64,000 nucleotides of DNA from Seminavis robusta (GCA_903772945.1 CAICTM010000369.1:1-64000); one strand, 5' to 3'. Positions 51,285 to 63,690 are shown, counted from the stretch's first letter. Notes: generated by a model not told the origin, from the letters alone. Made by a program: numbers and translations.

Positions 51285-52645
51285 ATGAACACCAGGGATG
51301 AGCACCAGAATCTCTCATCTGCTCTCATTGCCTCAATCGTTGCTTGTAGAGATGTTGCCAACAATGGAGACAATGGAGTTAGAGAATCAGAAACAGGCCA
51401 TATCTCAAGTGGTAACCGCCCACAGCCACTGTCGTTTGTACCGCATCAGAATTCCGAAGGAGATGCAACTGGTAGAGGAGACTTGTCATCAGACAATACC
51501 AACAATCAAAGAGATACTCCAAGAAAGGTCAAGTGGAACAACACCGTCCAAGCCTGACACTTCTCCCAGGTACAAGAAGGATTCAAAGAAGGTGAAACAG
51601 AGATCGTCTCAGCAATTATTGGTAAAGAAGTAGGTGAAAATGGAACTCCTCATCTCCAGGGTTACATCCACTTCAAGAATCGAAAACGTCAATCAGCCGT
51701 CCATGCGTTTTTTGGCTATATCGCGCCTTGTATGCACTTAGAACCAACCAAAGAACATATTGCTGCATTCCGCTACTGCAAGAAAGAAGGAGACTACTTC
51801 ATAGTAGGGAAGGACCTCGACAAAATAGACAGGCTGAAAGCTAAGACTAGAAATGGAACAGGCCGTGTATCAAAAGAATACACTGACATCACTGCAAAAA
51901 TCCAAGATGGATCCATCAAGACCATGGCAGAAGTACGAGAGGCGTCTGCTGAACTTGCAGCCCGTCATCAAGAATACTGGCGAGACCTAGTAGTCACCCA
52001 CCACCCCAAACCATCAGAGAAAACCCACCCCTTCGTAAATGGCAACAGATGCTAGTAGAGAAATTGCAAGGACCTACCAATGACCGCGAAATAATCTTTG
52101 TAGTTGACAAAGAAGGCAATGCAGGGAAATCATGGTTTTGTAAATGGTATGATCAAGAGTATGGAGCAAAAGACAAGACCTACTTAGTAGGAGCAGACAA
52201 GTGTGCAGACATAGGCTATACACTCATCAACAAAGTCATCGAAAATGGAGATCCCAAGGTTGTTTTCATGGATGTACCCCGAGCCCGTCAAGCCTATATC
52301 TCAAGCGCCTTCCTTGAAGATGTAAAGAACAAGAAACTTGATAGTCCCAAATACAATTCCAAATCAATCCATCTTAAAGAAATCCCTCATATGGTAGTGA
52401 TGACAAATGCCTGGCCTCAGAAGACAGTGAATGATCCAGGTCTATCAGAGGATCGTTATCTCTACCTCTTCATCCAAGGAGACAATGCTGAATGGCATGA
52501 AGGGTATCTTATCGATGAAGGTGGTGCCATGGCACCCGAATTCCACCCTCCAACAGCCTACGATACAATCCAATCAACAACTCAATCAACTATTCCAAAC
52601 AACTGCAATACACGGCTCTTAGCCTTATTCGCGACTCGATCCTAG
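51285..52645 (+). pseudogene. Broken CRESS-type Rep gene of element B
   Basis: Coding remains run through 51285-52645 in more than one frame. Parts visible in order: endonuclease motif II (GTPHLQGYIHF), motif III (YCKK), and SF3 helicase Walker A (GNAGKSW), Walker B (VVFMD) and motif C (VVMTNAWP). All the main parts survive, so it is a fairly young copy with roughly two or three breaks. It lies downstream of origin B, on the same strand as the recombinase. Confidence 0.75.
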
Positions 52646-53480
52646 ATAGGGTTTGAGTTCGACTCATGACTGAGTCTCTCGTGAATAGTCATTTGAGACA
52701 GGGTTCTCAATGACCGCTCTAGTCATACTAGGTTGATGATGAAACATCGCTCTAGATATTTAGCCAGCGTGGAGTACTTCCATGCTACTAGATCCATGCT
52801 AGACGAATCTTCCACGCGTTCCGTTTTAGGATCGTGGAGACACGTAGGATTACTACCGCAACCTACTCTATCACACTTTATAGTCTCCCGCGGGAGACCA
52901 GATCTATGATCCCTTGATGATGATCTCTCTCGTTGATTTGTTTTCATAGCTTTCTAATCTCTCTCATAACTTTCATTCTCTCAAACTCAAAACACTCGAA
53001 AGATCTTCACACTAGCTCGTAGTGCATTTTGTTAACAAACACAATAGCTTTCAGCTACCCTCAATCTATTCCTTCACCATGAAGATGGCTCAAGGAAAGC
53101 ATGCGTTCAGCAACTTCGAGAAACAGTTGCGTGACAAACCCATTCTTCCTCTCGTCGACAATGACGAAGACAACGAGATCGACGATACTCGTGTAACCAC
53201 CTGCAAACTTCGCAACCATGTTGCCAAGCGCAAATCAGAAAACTCTGATAACGAGGACAACTCCTCTATCGATTTCAATCACTTGGACTCTGAAGAAACT
53301 CAAAGCCAAGTCCTCGTCTGACAACGATAGCAAGCCAGCGTACAACAAGAACAAGACTTGGAAACGCAAGTCTGACGACGCCAAGTCCTACACCAAGAAG
53401 GAACTTTCAGTCCTTATGAAGAAAGTCTCCAACGCTGCGGTCAAGGCGGATCGCAAGAAGAAAAGCGATTATGGTCAACT
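52646..53480 (+). mobile_element. Probable LTR-retrotransposon fossil (Copia type), gag-side fragment
   Basis: A 380-bp non-coding, possibly LTR-derived, stretch is followed by hydrophilic gag-like translation (Lys-rich, with YTKKELSVLM and SNAAVKADRKKK) as in diatom Copia elements. Only the left part is present; it ends where LINE copy 1 begins. Broken and incomplete, with no partner LTR in the window. Confidence 0.4.
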
Positions 53481-56400
53481 GGGGGAGCCATCAATCAGGG
53501 CAAATCCAACTGGTACCTCCTCGATTACAAGTGGAACCCAGCAGCCGCCAAGTGGTTCTACCATCCCATAGGGGACATGCCAGGCGACCTAATGGTGAGA
53601 GACACTGACGGTGTGCGCAAACCCTTACCCAGAAAGGAACCAGGCGAAGCAGAGAAGTGGCTGGGCTTCCTCCCGGCCCCCAATGGCTCCTCCAAGCCAC
53701 AGATAGCATACCTGACTGAGAAGGTGGAGGCATTCTGCAACAAGATTCGTGGTTGTGGTCAAGCAGAAAAGAACGATGTCTGGATCACCACCACCACCAC
53801 CATCATGAAGACTCTGGACTACCCGATGCGGGCCATCCGATTGACACACTCTGAGTGGGACAAGATGATGACCCCACTTTGGTCCACAGTTCTCCCCCGT
53901 GCAGGCTTCTCCACCAACTTCCCAAGGAAGGTGTTGTACGGCCCCACCGAGTTCCAAGGCATGGGAATCATTGACCCTTGGCTGAGGCAAGAGCTAGAAC
54001 ACATCGGCACTTACTGGGACAAACTCACCCGATTGGACACCCCAGGTCAGATCATGGAGATAGCCATGGAGCAATTCAGACTTGAACTGGGCAGTGACAA
54101 ACCCATCACTGCGCTCCCTTACAAGCAGTGGGGGGCTTGCACGACCCCATGTTGGATCAAAACAATGTGGGAATCCTGTGACAAACTTGGCCTCTCGATC
54201 GAGGATGCAACTGCCAAGCCCACACTGTCACGACAGAACGACAGATTCATTATGGATGCCTTTGCAGAAGCAGGATACAAAGGTGACATGCTAAGGCAGC
54301 TCAATGTGGCCAGAATGTACCTCAATGTCATTACACTCAGTGACATTGCAGACGCAGGTGGACAACACCTCCGACTGGAAAGCTTCAACACAGTGAGAAT
54401 TGAACCACACTTGCACAGCTTGGAATGGCCGCGCCAACCCCCATCTTTGCCCTCAGCAGTTGAGACCAACTGGAAAATAGCTGTGGAAACTTGCTTCCTA
54501 GAAGGTGACACGGGGACAAACCCCAACAGGAGATTGAAACCACACCTCCATCTGGGACACTGGATACAAGACCCCCATACCACCTGGCCCTGGATGTACA
54601 ACCCCGTGTCCCACACCTTGTACCACCGGGAAGGACTGCTGTGGCAGGAATACACCGGAATTGGAACCGGCACTCGATTGAAGCGGTTTCGTAGGTCGAC
54701 CGTTGAGAGAAACTGGGAGGCTCGATGGACTGATGTTGCCCTACAGGTGACCCCATTGTACCGACTCCCACTGGCCACACCAGACCAACAACTCTGTGAG
54801 TACCAGACTGTTTCCGTTCAACGCCGAATCAACCGCAACCGCCCCAACCACCCAGAGGAGGTATCCTTCCAGTGGTCCTTTCCCTCCACCTCCCACACTG
54901 CCCCACCTGATGATGAGGATGACGATGAAGTCCCCCCCACAATCCCACCCCTCTCAACACGCTCTGTGATTGACAAACTCCCCAGCAGTGACAAGTGGGC
55001 ATTCCAGCACACCACCCTCCCAGAGGACGACGGTATGAAGGTGGCAATGGCAATCCTTACAGGCAAGGCAGTGGCAGTCAGTGATGGGTCATACAAGAAC
55101 GATTCCGGCACAGCTGCATTCGTGCTAGAAGGCAACGACGCAGAAGGACGAATCAATGGCGAACTGTGTGTCCCAGGCTCCCCAAAAGACCACTCATCCC
55201 TTCGAAGTGAACTGGCGGGACTGGTGGCTGTGATGCTGATGGTCCGCACTCTGGTGCATCGCTTCGACCTCTCCAGTGGAAAGATCATCATAGGCTGTGA
55301 CGGCCAAGCAGCACTGAAAGCACTGGAATCCATCTTTGAGCCAACCAGCAACAAAAGGGACTATGACCTGCGCGTGGAAGGCAGAGCAGTCCTGAAGCAA
55401 CTACGGCAGCGCAAAGTGCAAGTTCTGTACCGTTGGGTGAAAGGGCACCAGGATGACGACAAGAGACCCACTCGGCGACTCCGACCGGAGCTGCTGCGTG
55501 GAAACGACCTTCACCATGGTTGTCTGGACCGATGGGCTATTCTGAATATAGAGATGGACACCAGGGCAAAAGCACACTGGGACCTACACCAGTTCACCAC
55601 TTTCCCCAACATCCCATTCACCCACGAACGCGTGACAATCAAGTTCAAGGGCGCGAAACTCGCGCGATTCCACCTGAGAGAAGTTCACACACTCCTGGGA
55701 GAAGCTTCCATCAAAGCCCATTGAAACAACGTGAAGAACGGGTCCGCGATGTGCACTACTCCACCGAAGCATGGAACGACAAGTGGCAACGAACCAACTG
55801 GACTGCCCATGGCCGGGCATTTAGAAGCAGCCCCCTTGGCACACAACGTTGCGTAACCAAACACGCCTCAGGACACTGCGGGGTCAGACGGATGCAACTT
55901 CGAAGAAAGTGGCAAGAACACAGCAACTGTCCGCGATGCGGCCTCGAAGACGAAGACACTCTCCACGTGCTACTCTGTGACTCCACCACTGCTACAGCGG
56001 AATGGAAGAAGCAAACGACGGAGCTGAACAAGTGGATGAAGAAGAGGCACACCCACCCCAGACTCCGAACACAGATTCTCCTCCACCTCAACCGGTGGCA
56101 CCAAGGAGACACCACTGCCCCCAACACCACCCGATTGCCGACCCCCATCCGCCAAGCCATCGCCGACCAAACCAACCTTGGCTGGTGGAACTTGTTACTT
56201 GGCAGGGTCTCCCAATCCTTCCAACACATCCAAACACACCACCTGCAACGACTCAAGAAGAATGGAGATGGCCTGGCTTGGACCAGTGCCTTCATCAAAC
56301 AGATCTGGAGCCTACACTTCAACCTTTGGACCAACCGAAATGAATCCGTCCATGGCACTACCCTAACCCCCACCCAACTATTCCAACTAGACACTCTACG

Positions 56401-56760
56401 CGAACGGGTTCGACAACAGTACACCCAAGGCACCATAGGCCTACTCCCCGTCGACCACTGGAGAGTCCACCCAGACACCAAAACCCACACCCTTGCATTC
56501 ACTATCGACAAGACAAAACGATGGCTTGAATCTACCACCCTGGCCCGAACCGAGTTCCAGAAGCAACTTGCTCCAGCGAATCGACAGCTCCAAAGGCAAC
56601 AGCAACTGATGATCACACATTTTAGTCTTAATCCGGATTAGGCCACTGCGCCCCCGGTCACTCCACGAGGAGGCACTCACTGTGATAGTGGAGAAACAAG
56701 GACCTGTCCCCTCTCGTTGGGGACGGAGGTGAAAGACGAGCGTAGACTAGTCAGCTAGTC
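53481..56760 (+). mobile_element. LINE copy 1, 5'-truncated (RNase H and zinc-knuckle part of ORF2)
   Basis: The translation starts in the region after the reverse transcriptase core (WYLLDYKWN ... LPRKEPGEAEKWLGFLPAP). It continues through an RNase H domain (VSDGSYKNDSGTAAF ... LRSELAGL ... GCDGQAALK ... VKGHQDD) and ends in a CPRCGLEDEDTLHVLLC zinc knuckle and a long tail to 56641. Frame 53577-55724 passes to frame 55520-56641 at about 55718, where comparison with copy 2 shows a one-base deletion. The 3' UTR carries a conserved hairpin. The catalytic reverse transcriptase core is missing. Confidence 0.82.
56706..56724 (+). other. 3'-UTR hairpin of LINE copy 1
   Basis: GTCCCC (56706-56711) pairs with GGGGAC (56719-56724). 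In copy 2 the equivalent stem is GTCCCCC/GGGGGAC. Such 3' structures are recognised by LINE reverse transcriptases. Confidence 0.6.
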
Positions 56761-57003
56761 ACCATCGTGCTTCTATGAGGTACATCCTCTTGTTTCAATG
56801 AAACTGAATGCTATTCCCCTCGTGTCGTGCGACCACTCACATAAACGACTCAGTTGCTTGGGCCCTAGGGCTCGATTCGTACCAGCGTTGACAAAGGTCC
56901 TCCGGACCAGATAGGTAGTCTGCCTAAAACTAGTACTTTTTATATACACACAAGCAAACGCATGCCTCAGAAACACCCCACTATCGGTGTGTACCAGAGA
57001 CTT

Positions 57004-57076
57004 GCCAAATTTACAACAGTAACTGAAGACAATGCAAACCAACGCCTCGATGTCATCTACCCCAAGCACTTCGAGG
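57004..57076. repeat. Left copy of the 73-77-bp direct repeat flanking LINE copy 2
   Basis: From GCCAAATTTACAACAGTAAC to AAGCACTTCGAGG; it matches 59425-59501 with a few differences. It lies immediately before the truncated 5' end of LINE copy 2, as an unusually long target-site duplication would. Confidence 0.7.
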
Positions 57077-57126
57077 ACAAGAATGATTCTGGAACAGCAG
57101 CATTTGTGTTAGAAGGAAATGACGCC

Positions 57127-57821
57127 GAGCGCAGACAAGCTGCGCTCACCCAGAGCAGCTAGGCACGACTAGTAGAGGATTAGGTGAGTGGAGAGACTCG
57201 GCCATTTACTAAGCCGACCATCTCCAGTCCCCGGGGTACCATTCGGGACTGGGGAGTCCCGGATGGATCCCACACGGCGGAAGGGAGTCCCAGGAATGTG
57301 ATGTTCCACGGGACAGCTTTGAGTCGTGCAACCAGGGAGGGAGAGGTGGGTTAATCTAATCTAGGTTCTTGCTTTCAGCGTCGGCTGAATGAAGAATTGT
57401 GAGCTGAGAGAGAGACAACCTTCTTGTGATCGGCGGTTCAATGGCTGTTCTTGGCTAGGTCGCTGGCTTTAGTGATTCATGGTTGCTGCTGTTGATCTTC
57501 CCAAATGTGGTCTTGGATGGGCGTCGTTGCCTTAAGGGTAATCTTGTTCGAGAGGCATTGAGGAGCTGATGCGGTGCATCATCATGTGGGGTATCCATTT
57601 CCGGAACGCAGGTGATGACCTGCGAGATGTAGAGATGTACTTGAGTTGTAGGTGAGGAGCGTGGGAATTAATTTTGCGAATTGTGAGATGGTCCTCTCGG
57701 CAACCATGATTAGGGTCATAGATGCGAGAACCCATCAGGGTTCAAGTTTCCACACTGCGGGGCGTGGAAACTCGGACGGGGGGTTCCCCAGGCGTGCTGC
57801 TGCTCGACACAGAAGGTAGCT
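57127..57821. mobile_element. About 695-bp insertion inside LINE copy 2, unknown type
   Basis: The sequence splits the RNase H frame between codons that are adjacent in copy 1. It has GGGACT/AGTCCC inverted words (57223-57262) but no recognisable terminal repeats, coding region or target duplication. It ends in GTAGCTAG. Confidence 0.6.
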
Positions 57822-59373
57822 AGAATCAACGGCGAACTGTGTGTGTACCAGGATCCCCAAAAGATCGCTCCTCCCTCCGAAGTGACCTGGCAGGGCCGGT
57901 GGCTGTGATGACAATGACGCGAACACTGGTGCACTGCTTCGACCTCCCTAGTGGAAAGATCATTATAGGATGTGACGGCCAAGCGGCACCGAAAGCACTG
58001 GAATCCATCTTCGAACCAACCAGCAACAAAAGGGACTATGACCTCCACGTGGAAGGCAGAGCAATTCTGAAGCAACTCAGGAAGATGAAGGTGCAAGTTA
58101 TGTTCGGATGGATGAAACGGCACCAGGATGACGATAAGAGACCTACTCGGTGACTCCACCCGGAGCTTCTGCATCATGGCAACGACCTTCATCATGGGTG
58201 CCTGGACTGATGGGCAATCCTGTACATCAAGATGGACACCAGAGCAAAAGCACACTGGGATCTCCACAAGTTCACCCCCTGCCCCAACATCACGTTCACC
58301 CACGAACGTGTGACGGTCAAGTTCAAGTGTGCGAAACTCGCACGATTCCACCTCAGAGAGGTTCATACGCTACTTGGAGAAAGCTCCCATCAAAGCTCAT
58401 TGGAAGCAACGAGAAGAGCGGGTTCAAGACGTCGACTACTCTGACGACGAATGGAAAGACAAATGGCAGCGAACGAACTGGACTGCCCATAGCCGGGCCT
58501 TTTGAAGCAGCCCCCTTGGGACACAACGGTGAATCACGCTTCTTCGAGACACTGCAGCGTTTAGTCGCATGCAACTCAGAAGAAAGTGGCAAGACCATAA
58601 AGCAACTGCCCACGCTGTGGACTTGAAGATGAAGACACCCTACACGTCCTCCTTTGTGACTCCCTCACTGTGAAAGCGGAGTGGCAGAAGCAAATGACAG
58701 AACTAAACAAGTGGATGAAAAAGCGTCACACCCACCCCCAACTCCGCACCAAGATTCTTCTCCACCTCAACCGGTGGCACCAGAGAAACACCACTGCTGC
58801 AAACACTGCCCATTTGCCAAGGTCCATCCGCCATGCTATCACCGACCAAACCAACCTAGGTTGGTTACTTGGCCGAATTTCTACCTCCTTCCAACACCTA
58901 CAAACCCACCACCTGCAACGACTCAAGAAGAATGGAGATGGTCTAGCTTGGACCAGTGCCTTCATCAAACAGATTTGAAGCCTACACTTCAATTTTTGGA
59001 CCAACCGAAATGACTCCGTCCATGGCACTACTCTTCTTACCCCCACCCAACTCTCCAGTTCTATACGAGCAGGTTTGACAACAGTACACCCAAAGGCACA
59101 ACAGGCCTACTTCCCGCTGACCACTGGAGAGTCCTCCACCCGGACACCAAAACCCACACTCACATTCACTATCGAAAAGACAACACAATGGCTGGAATCT
59201 ACTAAGTTGGCCCGCGAGTTCCAGAAGCAACCAGCTCCAGCGAAACCGACAGCTACAAAGGCAACAGCAATAAATGATGATCACACATTTTAGTTTTAAT
59301 CCGGACTAGGCCACTGCGCCCCTGGTCACTCCACGAGGAGGCATTCACTGCGATAGTCGAGAAACAAGGACCT

Positions 59374-59395
59374 GTCCCCCCTCTCTTTGGGGGAC
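59374..59395 (+). other. 3'-UTR hairpin of LINE copy 2
   Basis: GTCCCCC pairs with GGGGGAC, one base pair longer than in copy 1, with both sides changed together. Confidence 0.6.
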
Positions 59396-59424
59396 GGAGG
59401 TGAAAGACGATATCAGACTAACTA

Positions 59425-59501
59425 GCCAAATTAACAACAGTAACTGAAGACAATGCAAACCAACGCCTCGATGTCATCTTTTACCCCCAAGCACTTCGAG
59501 G
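59425..59501. repeat. Right copy of the 73-77-bp direct repeat flanking LINE copy 2
   Basis: Matches 57004-57076, including AACTGAAGACAATGCAAACC and CAACGCCTCGATGTCATC; contains small insertions relative to the left copy. Confidence 0.7.
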
Positions 59502-60346
59502 CCCTACGTGTAAAGCTGACCTTGTGTCCAACCAAATTCCAACGCTCAAAGAAGAAAAACAACGCATGTCCGAACAGCAACAAAACAAAGACACCGTAAC
59601 CAACCGAAAGCCCAACAACGAGAGATGGACCGAAAAAGATCCCTGTTCTTTTTTTTGCATAGGGCCACACTCCACACAGCGTGGACGACCCCCATTCACA
59701 CAAAGTTATCAACGATCTCAAGAAAGCCCCACAATCTAGGGTGGATTAGGACATCGATGTCATACCACCGATTCACCAATCTCCGAGAAACGTTCCAAGG
59801 TGACCTCAAGGAAGCTTACAAGAGACATCGTCTCGAGAGACTTCCGTAACGAATCATGCAACTGCCAACTCCGTAAGAAGGGTAAGAACGGCGAATGTCT
59901 ATTCGGCAACATCTGCAGAAACAAGGTCGTACTATACTGTATCAAATGCATAAACAGCGGCATGGAATACGTTGGCACAACCCAACGTAATGTCAAACTT
60001 CGAACCAATGAACACTTCAAAGACGCCATAGACCTCATGGACAACGACCAAAAATCGGACTCATTCGCAAGACACTTCGCCGACCAATTCAAAATGATGA
60101 GGTTAACCGGTAAACAAAGAGCTCCTGCGGAACAGTGTCCAAAAAGTGAGCGTTCTATGGCAAGGTAACCCCATCAGCTGTGTCAAAACCTTCCGGACCA
60201 GACACTGCCAACTTTGCAATAAGGAAAGACTTGAAATACTTCGACATTCTCGAGAATCACCAGAAACAATGATCAACACACGCAACGAAATCTACGGCGC
60301 CTGCCGACACAATCCAAAGTTTCACAAGTACATATAATTTAGCCCA
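59502..60346 (+). mobile_element. Penelope-like retroelement remnant (GIY-YIG endonuclease part)
   Basis: The translation around 59800-60168 shows a Cys-rich lead (CNCQLRKKGKNGECLFGNIC), a GIY-YIG-type core (VVLYCIKC ... MEYVGTTQRNVKLRTNEH) and SDSFARHFA, all typical of Penelope-like elements. The end (CQLCNKERLEIL ... EIYGACRHNPKFHKY) follows in a nearby frame. The reverse transcriptase part is not recognisable here. Broken, with a few interruptions. LINE copy 2 seems to have inserted into the upstream part of this element. Confidence 0.7.
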
Positions 60347-60935
60347 GCACTGATGAGTCTCACAGAGGAGATGAAAGAGTCATGCCAAAACCAAAAAGTA
60401 ACCACAGAGGCCGAAAGCCTGTGTTTTAGCGATTTGGCGGTTGGTGACCTGTTTCAGTAAAATTTACTTAATCCAGTCACTCTTTGCTAAAATCGTATGA
60501 CTACAATCTTCTGCCCGAGAAGAATGTTACGGAACTCCTTGAGAGTCTCAACGATACTGAGAAGGAACTTCTCAGTTACCGTATAGCGTGTTTGAGCTGT
60601 GTCAAAACCTTCCGGACCTGACACTGCCAACTTACTTTGCAACAAGGAAAGAGAAATACTTCGACGTTCTCTAGAATCACCAGAAACACACGCAACGAAA
60701 TCTACGGCGCCTGCCGACACAATCCAAAGTTTCACAAATATATATATATATATTATAATATATTATAATATATATATTATATATAATATATATATATATA
60801 TATAGCCAAGAGTCATGCCAAAACCAAAAAGTAACCACAGAGGCCGAAGCCTGTGTTTTAGCGATTTGGCGGTTGGCGACCTGTTTCAGTGAAATTTACT
60901 TAATCCAGTTACTCTTTGCCAAAAATCGTATCATC
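60178..60935. repeat. Direct duplication of the Penelope-like 3' end, separated by a (TA)n tract
   Basis: The segment from GTGTCAAAACCTTCCGGACC to the TTTGGCGGTTGG ... ATTTACTTAATCCAGT tail occurs at 60178-60478 and again at 60597-60915. The second copy contains a (TA)n expansion (60739-60804). Confidence 0.8.
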
Positions 60936-62640
60936 AACATTGGCTAGGGGTACATAAGAATGCGATCATGACAACTGGTGTGGTCGTTTTCATTTTTGAC
61001 GAGAGGGTCGCAAGCAACATTTGGAAATTTCATATTCCAATTCCTCACAAGTCGATGGCAGATCTCCCTCCATGGCGAACCAAATTGGTTTTTGTTGATG
61101 AGAGACAATTGTTGCAGCAATTCCCTCACCCCAATAGTGAGGTTGCAGTCCACCTCGTGAATCTTGGCACTTCCCTCAATCCTTGGGGGGGCGTTCACAA
61201 TTTTGTTCCCGCGTTGATGTGCAAACCCTTCCTCTAGTGCAAAGTTCAGAAGAACGCGCAGACGACTTTCCGGAAGTTTCTTTTTAGTGGCCTTGATCCA
61301 TCAGAGTGCAGTCATGTCCAATAATCAATGGGCAAGACCATCCTGTCCCCAGGGCAACTGGAACACTTTGGTTTGATGTCAGGTCCATGAGAAAGGCCAG
61401 GTCTCTCACTGAGAACTGAAGCCCTAATGGTTTCTTGGTACCCATGGCTGGGCTTTATTATATGTTCAGGATATTTCAATCCCCCATGTGGATCTCACCT
61501 CACCAGTCCTCAATCCAATGTCTTGCAGAAGATTGGTTTGTTTGAACAACAGGTCAACGCTATTCATGATGGCGGAAAGTTCGGTTTGATCCTACCTGAG
61601 TTTGGAGACAATTGCTGTAGTCCCCAAGAATACATTTTTTTTGGAGTTCGCGGCTTCGCCGCTCACACTGTTTGATGATTCGTCAGATGACAGTGATGCC
61701 CCCCGACTACGGAAATCTGAGAGGCACACTCACTGAGCCATTCAGTCAAAAACTACACAAGGCAGATGTGGCAGACAACTTCGATCCACTAAGACGGGGA
61801 GGATCGATCAACGCCGCTCTTTCGGGTAAATGTAGGAGAGGATATTAAGTCAGGGACCCGCCCCTCGTTCGTGAAAAAGTTCTACTAGTAAGCGACCACA
61901 CTGGCCGGCCATCATGTTATCTTAAAGAAATTCAAAGACACTACAACCTGGAGGTTTTCAGCTTGTGCTTGATTCATTTACCCGAAGAGAAATGTCAAAA
62001 TCAGCAAAACTCGGGGAAATTTTCACTTGAATGTGCTCATCTTAGGGAATATGTGGCTGAGTATTCTGCTGAAACACAACATAAGGGTTAAGGTTTTGAT
62101 CGATCTCTAGTTGCCTTCTTAATCAGACCAAACTGGACAAATGTGCATGATACTATCTTGCACTATTGGTTGGTTGACTTGCCTCCAATTTTGATGCCGA
62201 AACAGAGCCCATCCATTGCCCCTGCCGCGCACCTAGGGTGTTCGGTCTACCGGTGAAAGCTATCACATGACTTCTAAATTGTATCACATGACAACGGAGA
62301 ATGGTGATGAACTGGTACCACTTACTGTAGAGATTGAACGAATGACGCCACCAGATAAAAATGTGGGATTCAATGAGAATTCACCTTAAATTTCAAACCA
62401 GTCTCTTTTCGCCAGAACCTATCTCAGAATCGATTCCGTGGATTTGTATCTTTGGCCTGTTTTGATGTGCTCCTTCTCGAGGATATAAGGAAAGTCCATT
62501 CTGCGCTAAGTATGTGGCGCTTTTGTAGAAGAACTAAAAAGTGCTCTAAAAGCGGTTGTCATGTGTTTAACTTTGCTGTCGGCTGTCATTTTGTTGTCAA
62601 CCTATTTATGCTACGCTAATCGAGCTCGTGTTGGAGCTAC
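60936..62640. other. Gene-free interval, probably old repeat debris
   Basis: Short open frames (60968-61237, 61427-61675) have no recognisable family. I see no complete element, RNA gene or repeat. Confidence 0.4.
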
Positions 62641-62644
62641 TACA

Positions 62645-63163
62645 CTATGATGACGATGACAATGACGAGGACAATGACGAGGCATCTCCTCTGTGTCGTA
62701 CCAACGGATTCGAGAGGTGAAGCCTGGGACTACTTGTGCCGTTTCGCAAAGCTGGAGGATCTGTCTGGTTGCGATGGATTGTGTGATGTGGTTCTGGCGT
62801 CGGTGGAATGCAGGCCTGCAATTTTGTCGATTGGGGGATAAACCCTACCTGCCGGGGTGAGAAAGGGTTGTTTTTGGGAGATTCTGTGGGAAACTCTGTT
62901 GTGGAAGCGAGAAGGAAATTGGGTGCAATGACCCAAGTCTCACAGATGTAGAAAGGGAAAGATTGGACGATGGATTTGTAAAACATGCCAGCTGCACGTG
63001 GGTTTGCGCCTTCTTGGACAACAACACGGCGGATTTTTTGCCATTTTAGGCGGGCCAAAGTTTCGGAGGATTGTGGGTAGGCCATCGTTGGCGGATGTGA
63101 TGACCCGTCTAAGATAGCATTGTCGCAAATCATATGAAATCGGTTAACTATTGATGCTGCCAT
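62645..63163 (-). mobile_element. Antisense LINE fragment
   Basis: The minus-strand translation has the post-reverse-transcriptase signature ARLKWQKIRRVV ... GMFYKSIVQSF ... CETWVIAP found in protist LINEs. Residues beyond it are Pro/Ser-rich and shadow a (GATGAC)n run at 62648-62680. A short fragment of a different family from copies 1 and 2. Confidence 0.55.
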
Positions 63164-63604
63164 ACTATCTGCATACTATCATTCAGTGGTGGGTTACGTA
63201 GCATCCCAGTCCAGTCATTGGTTACAAGAGTGTTAACATGTTGAACGGGGCCGACAACAAAAATCCTTGAAACCTTCAATTGTCGTGTACATAACAGTGG
63301 GTGCTGCGTATGCTGCTGTTTGCAAAACATAAATGATGTGCTCAGCTGCTTCTTCATCGTCCGACGGTTGTAATGGATTTCTGTAGACGTGTAGACGTTA
63401 GAATGTGTGCTCTTTACGCCTTTTTGTCATCGAGTCTTAAAAGTCTTCAAAACCTTGGTCAAAGACAAAGAGTTTGGTTAGAAAGACAACTGTTGCATAG
63501 AACTGCTCTGAATGAATGCGCATTGCAATTTTCATCTCTAAGGGTTTACCAAGGAACAATAATATCGACTGCCTTGGTGCAATGATTGCTTGTAGTGGTG
63601 CATT
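63164..63604. other. Gene-free interval
   Basis: No gene recognised. Confidence 0.4.
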
Positions 63605-63690
63605 TTGTGGATGAGATGCAAGTCAAAGAACAACAAAAGTGTTATTTAGTGGATGAGATGCAAGTCAAAGACCAACAAAAGTGCAATGAA
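63605..63690. repeat. Two-copy direct repeat, about 42-bp period
   Basis: GTGGATGAGATGCAAGTCAA followed by AGAACAACAAAAGTG or its one-base variant occurs at about 63608 and 63650. Confidence 0.75.

Larger units (their letters stand above)
57077..59424 (+). mobile_element. LINE copy 2, 5'-truncated and interrupted
   Basis: Same family as copy 1, more degenerate. 57077-57126 matches the start of the RNase H domain (NDSGTAAFVLEGNDAE). A foreign stretch occupies 57127-57821. 57822-59424 resumes at the next RNase H residue (RINGELCV) and runs through the zinc knuckle region and 3' UTR. Several frame changes and stops, for example near 58152, make it non-coding. The 5' truncation is much shorter than copy 1. 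Confidence 0.78.

Noticed and set aside
60968-61675. Two short frames after the Penelope-like remnant.
   Set aside because: No recognisable domain and no flanking gene structure; likely repeat debris.
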